Assembly: GCA_050261415.1 (NCBI GenBank)
Contig: JBLNDG010000065.1
Coordinates: forward strand, 1-47,890
Length of the DNA stretch: 47,890 nt
From: JBLNDG01 sp050261415
GTDB taxonomy: Bacteria; Bacillota; Clostridia; Lutisporales; Lutisporaceae
Reading direction: 5' to 3'
This document shows positions 16,839 through 25,082 of this stretch, in pieces. Below the pieces are notes generated by a model. The model had not been told where the DNA came from and did no database searches. It saw only the letters and a list, made by a program, of their open reading frames with translations. Positions within the stretch are counted from its first letter, which is position 1; every line of letters begins with the position of its first letter. Made by a program: the position numbers and the translations under genes.

Positions 16839-17618
16839 ATGAATGTCAAAGCTATGGCGGAAGATTTAAACTGTGTCTTAAATTTGAGAAGACATATAGT
16901 GGGTGTCAAATTTATTTTTAACAAAGAAGAGTATGAACTTTCACATGCTCCACAGGTAAGATACAAGCTGTCATATTGCAATATGGTTAAGTTAGCTGCA
17001 TCAGGTAAAAGCTTTAAAGCAGATCTCAACAATTTTTTATGTATTGGCTCGGCGAAAGCACTTGGCTTGATAAAACCGGATTCAAACGCGATTTCGGGTA
17101 ATGTTTATTATTCCTTTGGGCTTTATGACAGCTTATGTACTGCTAGAAATGTGCAAAAGGATGTAACATTTTTAGATCATCAGGCGTATGGAGTTGTTGT
17201 TATGCCTTTGGAAAAGTTTGAAGCTCAGCCGGATGTAGTCATATATATAGTAAATCCGTATCAAAGCATGAGAATATTGCAGGGATATGCATTTCATCAT
17301 GGGGCGGCAAAGAATATAAAAATAGTGGGCAATTCCGGTATGTGTTCTGAATGTACGGCAACTCCGTATGATAAAAATGATATGAATTTGTCTCTTCTTT
17401 GCTCTAACACGAGGTTTGCTGCAAAGTGGAAGGATGATGAAATTGGCATTGGTATGCCATTTAACATGTTTGAAAAAGTTTACGATGGAATAATAAAAAC
17501 AATTGGGCCATGCGAACCAAATGAAAGGAAAATGAGGATTAGTGAGAGGTGCAAAGCAATAGGCAGGGAAATGGATATCAGTTTAGACAGCAACTATTTT
17601 AGAACCACTTCAAAATAG
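16839..17618 (+). CDS. DUF169 family protein
   Basis: This 259-residue protein of the DUF169 family is common in anaerobic bacteria and methanogens. It shows LRRHIVGVKFIFNKEEYEL at the N-terminus, a central cysteine pair in NSGMCSECTATPYDK, and a C-terminal GIGMPFNMFEKV segment. Biochemistry is not established for the family; the cysteines could bind metal. The ATG at 16839 is chosen over an in-frame start 57 bases upstream because GGGGGG lies at the right distance. It is divergent from the HxlR regulator and ends at a strong terminator. Confidence 0.85.
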   Translation: MNVKAMAEDLNCVLNLRRHIVGVKFIFNKEEYELSHAPQVRYKLSYCNMVKLAASGKSFKADLNNFLCIGSAKALGLIKPDSNAISGNVYYSFGLYDSLCTARNVQKDVTFLDHQAYGVVVMPLEKFEAQPDVVIYIVNPYQSMRILQGYAFHHGAAKNIKIVGNSGMCSECTATPYDKNDMNLSLLCSNTRFAAKWKDDEIGIGMPFNMFEKVYDGIIKTIGPCEPNERKMRISERCKAIGREMDISLDSNYFRTTSK

Positions 17619-17711
17619 TGCAAAAGTGGAAATGCGCAAGAAATATAGATAAGTATCGGATGCATGAGTTGCTATGTTATTATATCCGGCACTTTTTAAT
17701 TGAAGAGCAGC

Positions 17712-17776
17712 AACCTCTATGGTAATATTAGGATATTGAGGAATTATCCGTTATAACCATGGAGGTTTTTTGTTTT
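17712..17776 (+). terminator. Rho-independent terminator after the DUF169 gene
   Basis: AACCTCTATGGT (17712-17723) pairs with ACCATGGAGGTT (17756-17767) over 12 positions with one G-U pair, followed by TTTTGTTTT. Confidence 0.75.
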
Positions 17777-17816
17777 AATACCAATGGTGGAGGATATATA
17801 GAAGAGAGGTGCCGTA

Positions 17817-18623
17817 TTGTTTAAAGATTTACCGGGAAATATTAAGGTGAGGCTGTTTACATCCTTCTACACAAGGATTATTGCTGTGTCTATAATGCCC
17901 TTTATGGCGTTGTTTTTCTCGGATCGCTTGGGAAAAGTCTTTGCAGGGATATTTTTACTGGTTACTACACTAGTCAGTTTCATTTTTAAACTCTGGGGCG
18001 GTTATATTGCTGACAGGACCAGGCGAAAGAAAGTGCTGGTTATAGCAAACAGTTCCTGTGCACTGGTTATGGTACTGATGACAATATGCCTGCTTCCTTC
18101 CAATGATTTCATATCTACTGCCATCCGGGACAAGAATTACCTGAAGTATGTCATAGGGCTGATTTTTTTCTTTTCTGCGGAGTTCAGCGTATCAAACTAT
18201 ATCGGTATCAGGCTGAAGGAAACCTTCAATACCATTAGCCTTTTCGGGTTACAGATTGACGGAGTGCGGATGATGAGCGCCATCACTATTGAGAATACAT
18301 TGGTGGTTATTTCCCTGACCTTTCTTATCAGTTCCTTAATGGAGCGGGTTTCAAAGCCAAAGTCGTACCTGTTGGGGATAATGTTTTATGGGTCGGGTTA
18401 TGCTGCATTAAATGTGGTTAACACATGGTACGGAGTTTTGATATTCGGTTTACTGGCAGTAATAGGTGAGCTGACCTGCGTGCCGATCCATATGACTGAA
18501 CAGGCGAAGCTGATCCCTGATGACAAATTTCGGGGAAGAGTTGAAAGGCGTGAAAAGTGCAGATGTGGGTCAAGATGCTTAGTTGTAAATAGCAATTTTT
18601 CAGAAAGAAGTGGAGTTAATTGA
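17817..18623 (+). pseudogene. MFS transporter remnant with internal and C-terminal deletions
   Basis: The open frame (268 codons, TTG start with GAGAGGTG upstream) begins like an MFS drug/sugar transporter: helices 1-2, the GGYIADRTRRKKVLV loop that is the family's signature between helices 2 and 3, and helix 3. It then jumps directly to later-helix sequence (GIRLKETFNT onward), so helices 4 to 6 are missing. After KLIPDDKFRGR the frame ends in an unrelated tail (EKCRCGSRC). Intact relatives have about 400 residues; compare the 416-residue MFS gene at 45931. It is most likely non-functional. It starts a block of decayed genes. Confidence 0.72.
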
Positions 18624-19030
18624 AGAAACTATACGGAGTTCAAACAGTCATTCATTTTTTTGTCGGCATAGGTGCACTATTTGGAGGTACACTGGGAATT
18701 ACCGATCCTTATGGCACATTGTTCGGAATGCCGACTGAAGTGCTTAAAAGAGGCCCTTTTACAAGCTTTCTAATTCCCGGTCTGTTCTTATTCATTGTTA
18801 TTGGTGTAGGACATTTGGTTGCAGGCGTGGCTGTGAAACGCAAAATGAAATTCCACCCCTATATAAGCGGCAGCGTCGGCTGTATATTAATGGCCTGGAT
18901 ACTGATCCAATGCTATATGCTGCGGAATATTAACCCGCTGCATGTTATTTTTTTCCTGATTGGCTCGCTTGAAAGCATAATCGCTTTATATTTCCTTATA
19001 AAACTGAAGCTGTTTCCATTCAACCAATAA
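18620..19030 (+). CDS. Small four-helix membrane protein, unknown
   Basis: This 136-residue hydrophobic protein has about four predicted membrane helices (FFVGIGALFGGTLGI, FLIPGLFLFIVIGVGHLVAG, SGSVGCILMAWILIQCY, VIFFLIGSLESIIALYF). It resembles small conserved membrane proteins of Firmicutes without known function. It begins with TTG at 18620, overlapping the preceding stop, with AAGTGGAG upstream. Unlike its neighbours it looks intact. Confidence 0.65.
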   Translation: MKKLYGVQTVIHFFVGIGALFGGTLGITDPYGTLFGMPTEVLKRGPFTSFLIPGLFLFIVIGVGHLVAGVAVKRKMKFHPYISGSVGCILMAWILIQCYMLRNINPLHVIFFLIGSLESIIALYFLIKLKLFPFNQ

Positions 19031-19034
19031 GTTT

Positions 19035-19054
19035 CAGACACCATTTGGTGTCTG
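19035..19054 (+). terminator. Short perfect hairpin after the membrane-protein gene
   Basis: CAGACACCA pairs with TGGTGTCTG around a two-base loop. Only a weak T-rich tail follows, so it is a possible terminator or mRNA end. Confidence 0.45.
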
Positions 19055-19157
19055 GTGTTCGTTTATGGCTCTTTTAAAATTGTTTATAAATGCTTTATTT
19101 CAGTTTTAAAATTTAGTTTTATACTGACTACATCAAACAAATTAGGAGGTTGTTCCA

Positions 19158-19724
19158 ATGAACAAAATTAAAACTATTTATGATGTAGTCAAGAAAATGA
19201 AAGACAAGGATTCATTCAAGGGTACACTAAAGGCAGAAGGCTTGAAGGACCAGGAGAAGATATTCAGCGTCAATAATACATTCGAAAGAAGCAGCAAGGA
19301 TGGGGAGCTGCATTCCTTTCATGAACATCACCACGGGGTGTACACCGTGGGTGTGAAAGAGGGAGTAGGCAGATTAATGACTGTATTGGGAATATTGAGT
19401 AGTATAAAGCTTGATGAAAATAAGGACGGATCGGCAGTGCTTACTTTGAAATCTGCCGATATTCCGCAGGACATCAGGAACACTATCCATGAAAAGATGA
19501 AGAATGCCCGTGAACAACATAAACACATGGGCGAAAATGATCAGCAGCATATATTTATGAAGGAATTCCATGACATGGAGAATTCGGATTTTGCCCTGAA
19601 CGTGTATATAAACAAGGATAGGGAAATTGACAGGGTAACAGTTGATGTTAAAGGCGAACAGAAAGATGATAACAACGAAAGGCATGGTATGAAATTGGCA
19701 GCTGAGTTGTGCCTTGAATGGTAA
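19158..19724 (+). CDS. Hypothetical protein, histidine-rich, unrecognised
   Basis: This 188-residue soluble protein is charged and rich in histidine (HSFHEHHHG near residue 58; EQHKHMGEND near 120). No signal peptide, membrane helix or known motif is apparent. AGGAGG precedes the ATG. It ends 11 bases inside the start of the damaged histidine-kinase frame, and the two may once have been one operon. The histidines could bind metal, but nothing else supports that. Confidence 0.6.
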   Translation: MNKIKTIYDVVKKMKDKDSFKGTLKAEGLKDQEKIFSVNNTFERSSKDGELHSFHEHHHGVYTVGVKEGVGRLMTVLGILSSIKLDENKDGSAVLTLKSADIPQDIRNTIHEKMKNAREQHKHMGENDQQHIFMKEFHDMENSDFALNVYINKDREIDRVTVDVKGEQKDDNNERHGMKLAAELCLEW

Positions 19725-20691
19725 GAGTGTGAGGCATATGGGGATATTCTCCGGTTTGGGGGATGTCCCCGTTTTGTTCAGTATTGGAGGATTTTTGGAA
19801 TTCTTTTTCCTTCGTAAGCTGGAAAGCAGGATATTTACCCCCATAGACAAGCTGAAAAACGGCCTGGGAGAAATTGCAAAAGGTAATTATAATATAAAAG
19901 TAGAGAGAAGCGCACGAAATCAAATTGGTCTGCTCATAGATACCTTTAATGAAATGTCACAGAAGCTTCAGGAAAGTGAGAGAATAAAGGCTGAATATGA
20001 AGAAAACCGAAAAATGCTTATAGCAAACATATCACATGATCTGAAGACTCCGATAACATCCATCCAGGGATATATTGAGGCTATTGCGGAGGGAAATTCC
20101 GTTCCTCCTGAAAATATTAATAAGTATTTGAAAATCATACACAATAACACTGCATATATGAACAAGCTTATTGATGACCTTTTTCTTTTTTCAAAGCTGG
20201 ATATGCAAAAACTTGAGTTCCAATTTGTGACTGTTAGCGTGCGGCCTTTTGTCAATGATTTAATGGAGAAATTCAAGCTTGAGCTTGAGGAAAGGGGTAT
20301 TGCGTTTGATTATCGTGACAACCTGGAGGAGGATTGCACTTTCAATATAGACAGGAAAAGGCTTCACCAGGTATTTGTGAATATTATTGGAAATGCGGTA
20401 AAATACGGGCCTGAACAGGGTTTATCAATAAGAACCGGATTGTATAGGCTGGACGATTTTGTATATGTTGATATTAAGGATAATGGTCCCGGAATACCGG
20501 AAGATAAGCTGCCTCACATATTTGACAGGTTTTATCGTATTGACAGTGAGCGTACAAAAGATTTTATGAGTACGGGTCTTGGTCTTGCAATTGCAAAGGA
20601 GCTTGTGGAAGCCCATGGGTGAAGTATTAGAGTTTCCAGTGCGGAAAACGAAGGAACCTGCTTTACGGTAATGCTTCCGGTTGTTCAATAG
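19714..20691 (+). pseudogene. Sensor histidine kinase interrupted by an in-frame TGA
   Basis: The frame encodes a HAMP-like linker (FTPIDKLKNGLGEIAKGNYN), the H-box ISHDLKTPITSIQGY with the phospho-accepting histidine, the N-box VNIIGNAVKYG, and the G1 and G2 boxes (DNGPGIPEDKLPHIF; STGLGLAIAKELVEAHG). At 20620-20622 a TGA follows AHG where a glycine codon is expected; reading through gives SIRVSSAENEGTCFTVMLP and a natural stop at 20689-20691. A single GGA-to-TGA change explains this. The N-terminus is also short: only one membrane segment (VPVLFSIGGFLEFFFL) is left, so the first helix and sensing loop are missing. Confidence 0.85.
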
Positions 20692-20706
20692 AGATGGGAA
20701 TGGGGT

Positions 20707-21270
20707 GTGCTGATAAAAAACATTTTGATTATAGAGGATGATATCAACATAGCGGAGCTGGAAAGGGACTACCTGAAGCTGAACGGATACAAGGCCGATA
20801 TCGCCCATGACGGTTCACAGGGACTGCAGAAGGCTGTTTCGGGTTTGTATGACGTAATAATTGTAGACCTGATGCTTCCAAACAAGAACGGTTATGAAAT
20901 CATAAAAGAGGTTAGGAAAAAGCTTGAGGTTCCTGTAATAGTGGTTTCGGCCAAGGGTGAGAATATAGACAAGATAAGGGGCTTGGACTACGGTGCCGAT
21001 GATTACCTGATAAAGCCGTTCAGTCCGGCTGAGCTTGTCGCAAGAATCAATTCCCACATAAAGAGGTATGAGAGGCTCAAAGGAAACAATATCTCCAATG
21101 AGGTCATAGTGCATAGAGGAATGGAAATCAATACTGCTGCCCACAAGGTTTTTGTAAACGGCAAGGAGGTACAGCTGACTACAAAGGAATATGAGCTTTT
21201 ATTGTTTTTAGCTTCAAACCCTGAGTTTATAGAAACCCTATGGGGCGCAGGATATAGATTTGACTCTTAA
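20707..21270 (+). pseudogene. OmpR-family response regulator lacking most of its DNA-binding domain
   Basis: Residues 1-118 form a complete receiver: acidic pair EDD, phospho-acceptor in IIVDLMLP, and K in YLIKPFSP. The winged-helix domain starts normally (VFVNGKEVQLTTKEYELLLFLASNP) but then goes straight to EFIETLWGAGYRF, the usual last strand. About 43 residues, including the recognition helix, are missing without a frameshift. The joined ends are both SNP-like in relatives, which suggests deletion between short repeats. The total is 187 residues where about 230 is usual. It could still be phosphorylated but should not bind DNA normally. Start GTG at 20707. Confidence 0.82.
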
Positions 21271-21361
21271 ATAAAAAGTGTCAGGAGTAATGGCGATTTT
21301 TATTTTATTGAGCTATAATGAGTGTTAATTAGAATTTAAATATAAAGGGGTGTTCAGTAGG

Positions 21362-21967
21362 ATGTCTGCCAAGATGAAAATAAGGTTGGCCAAGGAGCAG
21401 GATAGTGCTTCATTGTTGGAAATATACGGCCCTTACATAAAAGATACCAGCGTTTCTTTTGAATATGAAGTGCCCAGCGTTTCTGAGTTTGCCAAAAGAA
21501 TACAGGGTGTTACCGAGAAGTATCCATGGCTTGTATGCGAGTATGACAGGGAGATTGTCGGTTACGCTTATGCTTCAAAACACAGGGAACGTGCTGCATA
21601 TCAATGGTCGGTTGATGTTTCCGTATATATTAATCCGAACTATCATAGAATGCACATTGCCACGGCATTATACACAGCCTTGACGGAGCTGCTTAAACTG
21701 CAGGGATACTATAATGCATATGCAGGAATTACATCACCGAATGCCAAAAGCGAGGGCTTCCATCAATCCTTTGGCTTTGAGCCCATTGCGGTCTACCATA
21801 ATGTAGGGTATAAATTTGACATATGGCATGATGTCAGATGGTTTGAATTAGCACTTTCCGAGTACTCAAAAAAACCGGAGGCACCAAAGGCAATTACTGA
21901 ATTGACGGGTACAAAACAGTATGAAGAGATTATTGAGAATGCAGTTGCAATTATAAAGAAGCGGTAA
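21362..21967 (+). CDS. GNAT N-acetyltransferase (phosphinothricin-acetyltransferase-like)
   Basis: This 201-residue GNAT enzyme would transfer an acetyl group from acetyl-CoA to an amine. The family landmarks are RLAKEQDSASLLEIYGPYI, VSFEYEVPSVSEF, the YAYASKHRERAAYQWSVDVS strand and the QSFGFEPIAVYHNVGYK end, all as in PAT/YwnH-like proteins that acetylate phosphinothricin or methionine sulfoximine. A C-terminal extension after about residue 165 is unusual and rich in lysine and glutamate. The ATG at 21362 is preferred since AAAGGGGTG lies nine bases upstream. The true substrate is unknown. Confidence 0.87.
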   Translation: MSAKMKIRLAKEQDSASLLEIYGPYIKDTSVSFEYEVPSVSEFAKRIQGVTEKYPWLVCEYDREIVGYAYASKHRERAAYQWSVDVSVYINPNYHRMHIATALYTALTELLKLQGYYNAYAGITSPNAKSEGFHQSFGFEPIAVYHNVGYKFDIWHDVRWFELALSEYSKKPEAPKAITELTGTKQYEEIIENAVAIIKKR

Positions 21968-22003
21968 TGACATAAACAAAACAGTTAAAGGGGAGAAGTT
22001 CTG

Positions 22004-22975
22004 TTGACCAGACCGAAGGTATTCATTGCAAAGAAAATTCCTGGACATGTGGAAGAATATATTGCTTCCTTTTGCGATTATGAGAGATGGGATAGTGAAG
22101 AATTAATTCCGAGAGAAGTGCTTTTAGAAAAGCTTCATGATAAGGAGGGCTTAATTTTATCCGGAATAAGCATTGATGAAGAGCTGCTGAAGCATGCCCC
22201 AAAATTAAGGGTGGTTAGTGATGTTTCTGTAGGGTATAACAATTTTAATATAGATGCAATGAAAGCCAGAAAAATTATAGGCACCAACACTCCGGAAGTA
22301 TTGGATGATACAGTGGCAGATCTGGTGTTTAGTTTGATACTATCCACTGCAAGAAGGATTGCAGAGCTGGATAAATTAGTGAAAGAAGGCCGATGGAAAG
22401 CCGGAGATGACAGGGAACTTTTCGGATTGGATGTCCACCATTCTTCTTTAGGGATAATAGGCATGGGCAGGATAGGAGAAGCAATAGCCAAAAGAGCAAG
22501 GTTTGGCTTTGATATGGAAGTCTTCTACTATAACAGGAAAAGAAAACATGAGGTGGAAGAAAGCCTGGGTGTAAAATACTGCGACTTTGAAACGCTTTTA
22601 AAGATCTGTGACTTTATTGTGTTAATGGTGCCCCTTGCCAAGGATACATACCACCTTATAGACTATAAAGAATTCAGCATGATGAAAAGTACTGCAATTT
22701 TTATTAATGCTTCAAGAGGGCAGACAGTGAATGAGCAAGCTCTGATTGAAGCTCTCCGGGATAGGAAAATATACGGGGCAGGGTTGGACGTATATGAGGA
22801 AGAACCTATAGATCCGGAGAATCCCCTTATTAAAATGCCGAATGCAGTAACGGTTCCACATATAGGGTCAGCAACTGAAAAAACACGGGCTGATATGGCT
22901 TCGCTGGCGGCAGTGAACCTTGTAAAGGCATTGTATGGAGAAACGCCGCCCAATGTTGTACCGGAATTGAAATAA
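22004..22975 (+). CDS. D-isomer-specific 2-hydroxyacid dehydrogenase (glyoxylate reductase type)
   Basis: This 323-residue NAD(P)-dependent dehydrogenase reduces a 2-oxoacid such as glyoxylate or hydroxypyruvate. It has the substrate motif VSVGYNNFNIDAMKA, the Rossmann signature LGIIGMGRIGEAIAKRA, the arginine region NASRGQTVNEQALI, the glutamate in GLDVYEEEPI and the catalytic histidine in TVPHIGSAT. It begins at TTG 22004 with AAGGGGAGAAG upstream. Repeat copy B starts within its TAA stop codon. Confidence 0.92.
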   Translation: MTRPKVFIAKKIPGHVEEYIASFCDYERWDSEELIPREVLLEKLHDKEGLILSGISIDEELLKHAPKLRVVSDVSVGYNNFNIDAMKARKIIGTNTPEVLDDTVADLVFSLILSTARRIAELDKLVKEGRWKAGDDRELFGLDVHHSSLGIIGMGRIGEAIAKRARFGFDMEVFYYNRKRKHEVEESLGVKYCDFETLLKICDFIVLMVPLAKDTYHLIDYKEFSMMKSTAIFINASRGQTVNEQALIEALRDRKIYGAGLDVYEEEPIDPENPLIKMPNAVTVPHIGSATEKTRADMASLAAVNLVKALYGETPPNVVPELK

Positions 22976-23039
22976 AAGCTTGGAGGCATCGAGCCTCCTC
23001 GCTTTTGACTGATTCTACTTTGGTAGAATGTCCACTAAT
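22974..23039 (-). repeat. Dispersed two-hairpin element, copy B (inverted)
   Basis: This 66-base copy lies on the minus strand and overlaps the last two bases of the dehydrogenase stop codon. On the plus strand, AAAAGC (22974-22979) and GCTTTT (23001-23006) enclose GGAGGC-ATCGA-GCCTCC, so it can also act as a terminator for the dehydrogenase gene. Hairpin 2 carries a C-G pair where copy C has T-A. Hairpin 1 is identical in sequence to that of copy C. Confidence 0.87.
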
Positions 23040-23103
23040 AAAGAATCGCCAGGTTCCGGAGAGATCGAAATTTCCGGAGCCTGGCGTTTGTTCTTCTTTC
23101 CGG

Positions 23104-23283
23104 TTAGTGCTCTATCAGGCTTGTTACGGGTACTTCCTGCTTGTTTCCGGGTTGGTTAATTGGGTAGATGCTTGCAGTACCGTTGTTTTCATTTACATTT
23201 TCAATGTACACTTGTGTGCCGTTATATGTTACATTAGCCATAACCGGTGAAGAAGCAATATCTTTTGCACGTTTTTCATCCAT
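23104..23283 (-). CDS. sspH: Small acid-soluble spore protein, H type
   Basis: This 59-residue protein fits the SspH family: MDEKRAKDIASSP at the start, then a VTYNGTQVYIENV strand pair and a closing VPVTSLIE. H-type proteins are made in the forespore and packed in the spore core. The ATG at 23283 follows a GGAGGTTAAT site; a longer in-frame start would cover that site. It shows the host is a spore former. Confidence 0.88.
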   Translation of the reverse strand: MDEKRAKDIASSPVMANVTYNGTQVYIENVNENNGTASIYPINQPGNKQEVPVTSLIEH

Positions 23284-23413
23284 AATATTAACCTCCAATG
23301 TTTTTTGTCAGCTATAGTTTCTGCAATAAATAAAAATTGTATTCTCTCCATAAAATATATGCTGATAGAAGGGCAGCACTTTATTCAAAATGCATAGGAA
23401 AGTATAAATTCGA

Positions 23414-23442
23414 TTTACATTTATGCGAAAAACTCATATAAT
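23414..23442 (+). promoter_or_regulatory. Promoter of the tRNA-Glu gene
   Basis: TTTACA (23414-23419), 17 bases, then TATAAT (23437-23442), placing transcription start about 17 bases before the mature tRNA. Confidence 0.7.
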
Positions 23443-23466
23443 ATATATGTGGTCAATAACAACTGC

Positions 23467-23541
23467 GGCCCATTGGTCAAGTGGTCAAGACATCGCCCTC
23501 TCACGGCGGTAACAGGGGTTCGAATCCCCTATGGGTCACCA
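23467..23541 (+). tRNA. tRNA-Glu, anticodon CUC
   Basis: The 75-base gene folds as a cloverleaf. The acceptor GGCCCAT pairs with ATGGGTC, the anticodon loop CTCTCAC gives anticodon CTC at 34-36, the T arm is AGGGG-TTCGAAT-CCCCT, and the encoded end is ACCA. It reads GAG codons. It stands alone between its own promoter and terminator. Confidence 0.95.
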
Positions 23542-23555
23542 TTTACGATTATTTA

Positions 23556-23591
23556 GGATATAGTAACTCAAATGTTGCTATATCCTTTTTT
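23556..23591 (+). terminator. Rho-independent terminator of the tRNA gene
   Basis: GGATATAGTAAC (23556-23567) pairs with GTTGCTATATCC (23574-23585) with one mismatch-prone position, followed by six T. Confidence 0.85.
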
Positions 23592-23720
23592 GCTGAATGA
23601 CCTATTCGTCATTTACTGATATAATAAAATATAGATTGTTTTAATTTATCATGCCATAAGGAATGATTAAATTTTATAATTGTTGCAGAAGAAGCTATGC
23701 AGTACATTGGAGATGGATAT

Positions 23721-25055
23721 ATGAAAGGTGATATGACCCATGGGAATACGGCAAAAATTTTAATAGAATTTTCTATTCCCATGGTGCTCGGAAATATATT
23801 TCAGCAGCTGTATAATACAACCGATGCCATAATAGTAGGACGGTTCATAGGGAAGAATGCGTTAGCTGCGGTAGGCGTTGCGAATCCCATTATGTCAATC
23901 GCAATTTTCTTTATATTTGGCATTTGTATAGGTACCTCTGTACTCATATCTCAGCTCTTCGGGGCGGGAAGGCATGAAGCCCTCAAGAGGGAAGTTTCTA
24001 CAGCTTTAGTTGTAGGAATGGTTTTTACTTTAGTAATTTCCGTCATCTGTATTTTCCTATCCAGGCGGGTTCTTGTACAGACAGGCACACCTGAAGAGAT
24101 TTTGGGGGATGCAGATATATACTTGAAAATAATATTCGGGGGATTAATCTTCTCATTCCTGTATAACTTTTACTCCTCAGCACTCAGGTCTGTAGGAGAT
24201 TCAACGACTCCACTTGTTTTTTTACTGATTTCCTGTGTGTTGAACGGGATTCTGTGTGTTATTCTTGTTGTAGTTTTCAAGCTTGGGGTAGCCGGCTCAG
24301 CAATTGCAACAGTCATTGCACAGGGAGTTTCTTCGCTGCTTTGCATTGCATACGTTTATACCAAAATACCTCTCATAAGGCTCAAATTGAGCGAGCTGAC
24401 AGTGGACAAGCCTTTGCTGAAGCTGACCATACAGTACAGCTGGGTGTCTGCACTGCAGCAGACGTGCTTGTATATTGGGAAGCTGCTGGTTCAGGGTGTT
24501 GTTAATTCCTTTGGAACGGATGCTATAGCTGCGTACAACTCTGTAACAAGGGTAGATTCATTTGTACTGTCTCCGGGTGACAGCTTTGCTGCATCTATTG
24601 CTACTTATTCCGCCCAAAACAAGGGAGGAGAAAAGCAGGAAAGGATCATTGAAGGCTATAGGAAGGGTAATGTTATAATTACTTTATACAGTGTGGCTAC
24701 AGCTCTGGTTGTATTTTGGGGAGCGGAATGGATTATGGGCTTATTCGTTCCCGGCTCCGAAACAGAGGTTATACTTATCGGTGCAAGGTATCTTAAAGTA
24801 ATGTCCGTTTTTTATGTATTATCAGGGTTTTGCAATATATTCCAGGGGCTATTCAGGGGCGTGGGCAAGCTTCGTATAACACTTATCGCTACCGTGATGC
24901 AAATTGGTGTAAGAGTAGTGTTATCATACATTCTCGCACCTTACCTGGGAGTTATGAGTGTGGCTTACGCTGTTGCTGTCGGTTGGACTTTAATGATTAT
25001 CTATGAAGGATTAATGTGTAAAAATTATTTTATTGAAATTAAACAGTTGGATTAG
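23721..25055 (+). CDS. MATE family efflux transporter
   Basis: This 444-residue membrane protein with about 12 predicted helices belongs to the MATE family, which exports cationic drugs or metabolites in exchange for Na+ or H+. Landmarks are FSIPMVLGNIFQQLYNTTDAI, VGRFIGKNALAAVG and the repeated counterpart in the second half (YSWVSALQQTCLYIGKLLVQ). The ATG at 23721 has GGAG eight bases upstream; the in-frame ATG at 23697 has a weaker site. It lies 27 bases before an AEC-family transporter gene. Confidence 0.93.
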   Translation: MKGDMTHGNTAKILIEFSIPMVLGNIFQQLYNTTDAIIVGRFIGKNALAAVGVANPIMSIAIFFIFGICIGTSVLISQLFGAGRHEALKREVSTALVVGMVFTLVISVICIFLSRRVLVQTGTPEEILGDADIYLKIIFGGLIFSFLYNFYSSALRSVGDSTTPLVFLLISCVLNGILCVILVVVFKLGVAGSAIATVIAQGVSSLLCIAYVYTKIPLIRLKLSELTVDKPLLKLTIQYSWVSALQQTCLYIGKLLVQGVVNSFGTDAIAAYNSVTRVDSFVLSPGDSFAASIATYSAQNKGGEKQERIIEGYRKGNVIITLYSVATALVVFWGAEWIMGLFVPGSETEVILIGARYLKVMSVFYVLSGFCNIFQGLFRGVGKLRITLIATVMQIGVRVVLSYILAPYLGVMSVAYAVAVGWTLMIIYEGLMCKNYFIEIKQLD

Positions 25056-25082
25056 TAAATTTCGCTATAGGAGAGTGTATGC

